Origin: an uncultured Lentisphaeria bacterium | Lineage (GTDB): Bacteria > Verrucomicrobiota > Lentisphaeria > Victivallales > Victivallaceae | NCBI GenBank assembly: GCA_903821255.1 | Contig: CAIJKT010000143.1 | Location: 1 to 8,417 of the forward strand | DNA: 8,417 nt | Direction: 5' to 3' | In this document: positions 5,466 through 8,417 of the stretch, in pieces | How the letters are laid out: every line of letters starts with the position of its first letter | Numbering within the stretch: position 1 is the first letter of the stretch | Notes under the pieces: model-generated | The model's input: only the letters and a program-made list of their open reading frames with translations | Told to the model about the DNA's origin: nothing | The model's database searches: none | Made by a program: the position numbers and the translations under genes

Positions 5466-6224
5466 ATGAAAGCAAGAACCGTTGTTCCAAATCAGTCAAG
5501 GAAGAACCTGAGAAATTGTAAAAATTTCACACTCATCGAACTCCTGGTCGTGATCGCCATCATTGCAATTTTGGCCGCCATGCTGCTGCCTGCGTTGAGC
5601 AAAGCCAGAATGACCGCAAGAAGCGCATCATGCCAGAATCAGCTCAAACAACTTGGTACTGCACACGCAATGTATCAAGGTGATTATGACTGGTGTTTGC
5701 CGCACGGGGCAAGTCCCACCACCGGACAGTTTGGCACTTACGCGGTCTGGTATGAGAATATTATGAAATATGTAGGCTTGAAGTCTTCTCTAACGGCACC
5801 TCAAACAGCGGCAAATTATCCATCGTCCAAGCCTAATATCTTTACCTGCCCGGAAGCAACGACATGCACAGCGCCGTGGCCGGCTAGCGGTACAACGTCT
5901 GCGGGATGGCCATATACCTGGGGCATCCCGCCTCTAGGGTACGTTTATAATCTACAATTGGTCAGCGGTGGCGCATGGAAGCTCATTAAACCTAATCAAG
6001 TTGTAAGTCCAACCATTCTATTTTTTCTCTCTGATGGCAATACTGAAAACGGGGTAGACCAATATGATACAACGGCGAACCTCATTAATCTTACAAACGG
6101 GAGCCCAGATTGCAAGATCGCATATCGCCATAAAGCTTATACCAACCTAGTCTTTATGGATGGTCACGTCGGCTCTACCAAGAGAGTAGTTTCTTTCTAC
6201 AGGGGCTGGACACCAAGATATTAA
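5466..6224 (+). CDS. Prepilin-type N-terminal cleavage/methylation protein with H-x9-DG C-terminal motif
   Basis: This 252-residue protein begins with a basic leader (1-20), then the type IV prepilin/pseudopilin signature FTLIE (21-25) and a hydrophobic helix to about residue 42, continuing LPALSKAR (41-48). This helix style is typical of the very large prepilin-like families of Lentisphaerota. The prepilin peptidase site would lie between Asn 20 and Phe 21; classical prepilins have Gly there. Glu 25 is the conserved Glu5 of the mature protein. The body (about 75-215) is Gly-, Thr- and Trp-rich and probably a beta domain, and residues 222-233 fit H-x9-DG exactly, inside [15 protein letters not shown]. 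It is probably embedded in the inner membrane or assembled into a pseudopilus, with its head in the periplasm or outside. It lies between cytoplasmic GH130 and three secreted proteins, suggesting a role specific to this sugar system, in surface attachment or export (inference). The body has more CTA and GGG codons than neighbouring genes. Confidence 0.93.
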   Translation: MKARTVVPNQSRKNLRNCKNFTLIELLVVIAIIAILAAMLLPALSKARMTARSASCQNQLKQLGTAHAMYQGDYDWCLPHGASPTTGQFGTYAVWYENIMKYVGLKSSLTAPQTAANYPSSKPNIFTCPEATTCTAPWPASGTTSAGWPYTWGIPPLGYVYNLQLVSGGAWKLIKPNQVVSPTILFFLSDGNTENGVDQYDTTANLINLTNGSPDCKIAYRHKAYTNLVFMDGHVGSTKRVVSFYRGWTPRY

Positions 6225-6254
6225 CTAAAAAAAGCACACAAAATATCATAAATT

Positions 6255-6260
6255 AAGGAG
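6255..6260 (+). promoter_or_regulatory. Ribosome binding site of the secreted beta-sandwich-like gene
   Basis: AAGGAG seven bases before the ATG at 6268; near-consensus and one of the strongest in the operon. Confidence 0.7.
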
Positions 6261-6267
6261 AAGGATA

Positions 6268-6918
6268 ATGAAATTCCAGAAAAATATTAAGAGATTTGCG
6301 ACGATGGTAATTATGGCGCTGGCGGGATTGTTGTTCATGCCGGCGGCAATGGCCGATGGCGAGGTTGTTTTCCAGCAGGATTTCAGCAAAATCACCAGTC
6401 TTGAAGATGCGGGCTGGAAAAGTTTTACAGGCCAGGCGACTGAATTCAGCCTGAAAAACGGATGTCTGAGAATGATGTTTTCAAATGCGCCCTACAAAGG
6501 CGGGAATATACATCAAATAATTCCGGCAATCACTTCAGGAACGCTGACTTTTGAAGTTGCGCTTGATACGAATGGCGCACAGTACGATCACTTTTCTCTG
6601 CAAACCAACATATATAACCTAAACCTGGCCTTTAAGATGATGGGAAATCAGAAATTGATGCGTTATTATGACGAGAAATGGAAAGATGTTGCGGATAATG
6701 TTCCGCTCGGCAAAAAGATAAAAATTAAAATAGTATTTGACAACAATACGAAGATTGTTCAATATTTTATTGATGACATGGAAAATCCGGTGATGATCGA
6801 TGAAAACGTGACTCTCGTGCCAGTCGATGCATCTGCGCCGTTATTGCTTATTGGAAACTATGGACTGGCGGCCGGGAAACTGGAACACAAGATGTTTAGC
6901 ATCAGCTTGAGCAAATAA
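6268..6918 (+). CDS. Secreted protein of unknown function, probable beta-sandwich (concanavalin-like) fold
   Basis: I do not recognise a specific family. The 216-residue product has a clear Sec signal peptide (basic KFQKNIKR, hydrophobic stretch 12-27, cleavage likely after AMA at residue 29). The mature part has the alternating pattern of a single jelly-roll domain. It starts with VVFQQDFSK (33-41), has SLKNGCLRM (61-69) and a GTLTFEVALD strand (91-100), then KIKIKIVFDNNTKIVQYFIDD (150-170), and ends in a short SISLSK strand. The order of an early DF motif, a strand ending in LD and a late FDNNTKIVQYFID hairpin recalls LamG/laminin-G-like sugar-binding modules and DUF1080-like domains. No catalytic residues can be assigned, so a binding role is more likely than hydrolysis. 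It lies 43 bp after the prepilin-like gene and 23 bp before the next secreted protein, indicating co-expression. Signal peptide call is confident; fold is inference. Confidence 0.75.
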   Translation: MKFQKNIKRFATMVIMALAGLLFMPAAMADGEVVFQQDFSKITSLEDAGWKSFTGQATEFSLKNGCLRMMFSNAPYKGGNIHQIIPAITSGTLTFEVALDTNGAQYDHFSLQTNIYNLNLAFKMMGNQKLMRYYDEKWKDVADNVPLGKKIKIKIVFDNNTKIVQYFIDDMENPVMIDENVTLVPVDASAPLLLIGNYGLAAGKLEHKMFSISLSK

Positions 6919-6931
6919 TCTGTTTTTTTGT

Positions 6932-6936
6932 AAGGA
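6932..6936 (+). promoter_or_regulatory. Ribosome binding site of the GATase-like gene
   Basis: AAGGA five bases before the ATG at 6942, within a 23-bp gap that also has a T7 run (6923-6929) but no stem before it. Confidence 0.6.
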
Positions 6937-6941
6937 ATGAC

Positions 6942-7685
6942 ATGCAAACACGATGGAAACTTATGCTGCTGTCTCCACTGATTGTTTATTTCAGCTTCCT
7001 GATTGCGGCGGGAGCAGAAACGGCAGAGACGGATGTACTGGCGGATGAAGCCCTGGTTTTTCGCGGAATTGCTTTCGAACGTTATAGAATTCCGGAAATT
7101 TTGAAAGAACTGGGAGTCAAAAAGACGGCGGATTATACTATCACCAATCTCACTCCGGCATTGACGCCGGAGAATCAATTCAGGCTTGATAAACTCCCGC
7201 CGATAAACCCGAAGAAAGCCAGGAAATATATCATCATGGCCGACTTCCCTTTAAATACCGGAGTAATGCCCGATATTGCCCAGAAATCTATCATTAAAGA
7301 TGTCAGGCGCGGCGCCACTTTAGTAATACTGGGAGGACTTTTCACCTTGAACAAAGGGGAATTCAGCCAGACTCCGTTCGCTTCACTTCTGCCGGTAAAG
7401 ACCGAAAATCCATGGGCGGTAAAAAAGCTGGAAAATCCGCTTGAGACGCCAGGCGGGGCGGTGGTTTATCTGCATGATATTCCATTGGTTGATGATGCGG
7501 AGATTATCTATAAGTCCAATAATCAGCCGTTGTGGATTGCAGGAAAATGTGAAAAAGGGCGAATTATCGTCTTTCTGGGAATTCCATCCGGAACCGCCGG
7601 TACCGCAACCGCTCTATTCTGGAAAAATCCGGCATGGGCGAAATTTGCAGCAGACATGATAAAGAAAGGAGCTGATGCTAAATGA
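6942..7685 (+). CDS. Secreted glutamine-amidotransferase-like (GATase1-like) protein, probably non-catalytic
   Basis: The 247-residue product starts with a signal peptide (basic QTRWK, hydrophobic 8-22, cleavage probably near AGA at 23-25). The rest resembles the flavodoxin-like GATase1-like domain often fused to large glycosidase or membrane proteins in PVC bacteria. Landmarks are an N-terminal strand-helix ending in KELGVKK, the YIIMADFPLNTG strand (96-107), IIKDVRRGATLVILGG (117-132), and FTLNKGEFSQTPFASLLPV (134-152), a typical family segment, then WIAGKCEKGRIIVFLGIPSG (198-217). The only Cys in the protein is Cys 203, not in a G-x-C-x-G nucleophile turn, so amidotransferase activity is not expected; a sugar-binding or structural role is inferred. 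Its stop overlaps the next start (ATGA, 7682-7685), implying translational coupling and perhaps a complex with that protein. A ThuA-like sugar-pathway protein is an alternative reading. Confidence 0.72.
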   Translation: MQTRWKLMLLSPLIVYFSFLIAAGAETAETDVLADEALVFRGIAFERYRIPEILKELGVKKTADYTITNLTPALTPENQFRLDKLPPINPKKARKYIIMADFPLNTGVMPDIAQKSIIKDVRRGATLVILGGLFTLNKGEFSQTPFASLLPVKTENPWAVKKLENPLETPGGAVVYLHDIPLVDDAEIIYKSNNQPLWIAGKCEKGRIIVFLGIPSGTAGTATALFWKNPAWAKFAADMIKKGADAK

Positions 7686-8417
7686 AGAAATTGCTGTTGA
7701 TTCTAAATACAATGTTTTTAGGTGTAATTTTGTCCGTTCCGGCAATGGCAGACAAAATTGTGACAGTCGATACAATCAGGATCGGTAAAATTGTTTATAA
7801 ACTGAATGTGCCGTCCAATGCGGAAATCTTACTGACAAACCGTTCAGCTTCTCCACAACAGATAGATGCGGTGTGTTCTGTTACATTCGGCATTGCTGAT
7901 AAAAGAATTATCGGCAAACAACCGGTATCACTCGCGCCTGCCGAAGACAGGAAAATTAAAGTTTCCTGGGATAGCGGGAAGAACGACGGCGGCTATGAAT
8001 TTAGAGTGGAGCTGTATCTGAACGGCAAACTCATTGATTCGCGCAGCGAATATGCCGCGGTAACCAATATCATCACAGGCGCAGGGCAATATAGCGTCGC
8101 CAATCCGGGATGGTTCAGCAAGCCGGGACAGGAAAAAGTATATATTGATGAATTAAAAAGAAATTATTTTTCTTTTGCCGAATATTACACCTGGACGTCA
8201 TGCCCGATGACCGGTTTAACGCCTGCGGAGGATGAATGGATGCCCCATACGGAATCCCAGGTAAGCTATGAAGCTGTTGTCAATAAGAAATTCGTAAAAA
8301 GTTTTGTCGCCGAAGCTCATCAAAACGGGATTGCGGTCTTCCCGTGGATGAACGGGGAAGTGGCCCTGCCGACAGGCCTTGATCATCCGGAGTATTTCCG
8401 TTACGGAAAAAACGGAC
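7682..8417 (+). CDS. Secreted TIM-barrel glycoside-hydrolase-like protein (N-terminal part, cut by the window edge)
   Basis: The frame opens at the ATG at 7682 and stays open for 245 codons to the right edge. Residues 1-23 are a signal peptide (MKKLLLIL..., cleavage after AMA). Residues about 24-125 look like a beta-sandwich domain (repeated strands such as AEILLTNRS and YEFRVELYLNGKLIDS). From about 134 a catalytic-type (beta/alpha)8 barrel seems to begin: FAEYYTWTSC (165-174), GLTPAEDEWMPHTES (178-192), then helix VVNKKFVKSFVAEAHQNG (199-216) and strand IAVFPWMNG (217-225). This order, with an EYY...W strand, a long loop and a helix before a G-I-x-V-F strand, is seen in GH66-like and related glycosidase barrels of PVC bacteria. 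The catalytic acids lie beyond the edge, so the family is not fixed. The ATGA overlap couples it to the GATase-like gene, perhaps compensating for a domain that relatives carry fused. Confidence 0.7.
   Translation, partial: MKKLLLILNTMFLGVILSVPAMADKIVTVDTIRIGKIVYKLNVPSNAEILLTNRSASPQQIDAVCSVTFGIADKRIIGKQPVSLAPAEDRKIKVSWDSGKNDGGYEFRVELYLNGKLIDSRSEYAAVTNIITGAGQYSVANPGWFSKPGQEKVYIDELKRNYFSFAEYYTWTSCPMTGLTPAEDEWMPHTESQVSYEAVVNKKFVKSFVAEAHQNGIAVFPWMNGEVALPTGLDHPEYFRYGKNG

Noticed and set aside
6923..6929. T7 run as an intrinsic terminator inside the operon
   Set aside because: No stem precedes it, and a ribosome site and coding start follow within 20 bases.
6858..7178. Minus-strand frame spanning the gap between two secreted-protein genes
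   Set aside because: Antisense to two well-supported genes, overlaps both, and shows no recognisable protein features.

Overview
The window looks like part of a carbohydrate-utilisation region from a bacterium of the Lentisphaerota (Victivallis/Lentisphaera-like) or a close relative in the PVC superphylum. The main pointer is a prepilin-like protein with the [17 protein letters not shown] helix, an LPALSKAR continuation and an H-x9-DG C-terminal motif, a protein type greatly expanded in Lentisphaerota and Planctomycetes. It sits next to a stand-alone URO-D-like protein, a GH130 enzyme and a GntR/LacI hybrid regulator. The phylum assignment is inference from protein style; there is no rRNA or other marker here.

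Layout. Positions 1-1532 are read on the minus strand: an AraC-family regulator (636-1532), followed downstream by the start of an alpha/beta-hydrolase (acetyl-xylan-esterase-like) gene that runs off the left edge (1-500) and has its own promoter. A 119-bp divergent control region (1533-1651), rich in small palindromes, separates them from a plus-strand URO-D-like protein (1652-2923), which ends at a strong GC-rich stem-loop (2938-2963). Next comes a 235-bp intergenic region. It holds an AT hairpin, a consensus promoter (TTGACA, 17 bp, TATAAT) whose -35 box is part of a perfect inverted repeat, and an array of five TATAAT-like units spaced 10-11 bp apart that runs into the start of the next gene.

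From 3159 to the right edge six plus-strand genes follow with gaps of 62 bp or less and good ribosome binding sites, and probably form one operon. They encode a GntR-headed, LacI-like sugar-sensing repressor; a cytoplasmic GH130 beta-mannoside phosphorylase or hydrolase; the secreted prepilin-like protein; a secreted protein with a likely beta-sandwich fold and no recognised family; a secreted, apparently non-catalytic glutamine-amidotransferase-like protein; and, overlapping it by ATGA, the N-terminal part of a secreted TIM-barrel glycoside-hydrolase-like protein cut by the window edge.

Working model (inference): the repressor responds to a beta-mannoside-type sugar and controls its own operon. 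The secreted proteins bind or cleave a polysaccharide or glycan outside the cytoplasm, GH130 processes the imported oligosaccharide, and the prepilin-like protein may anchor or help export this dedicated set. The divergent AraC/URO-D/esterase genes look like a second, separately regulated sugar-related unit. No tRNA, rRNA, CRISPR array, transposase or integrase is visible.
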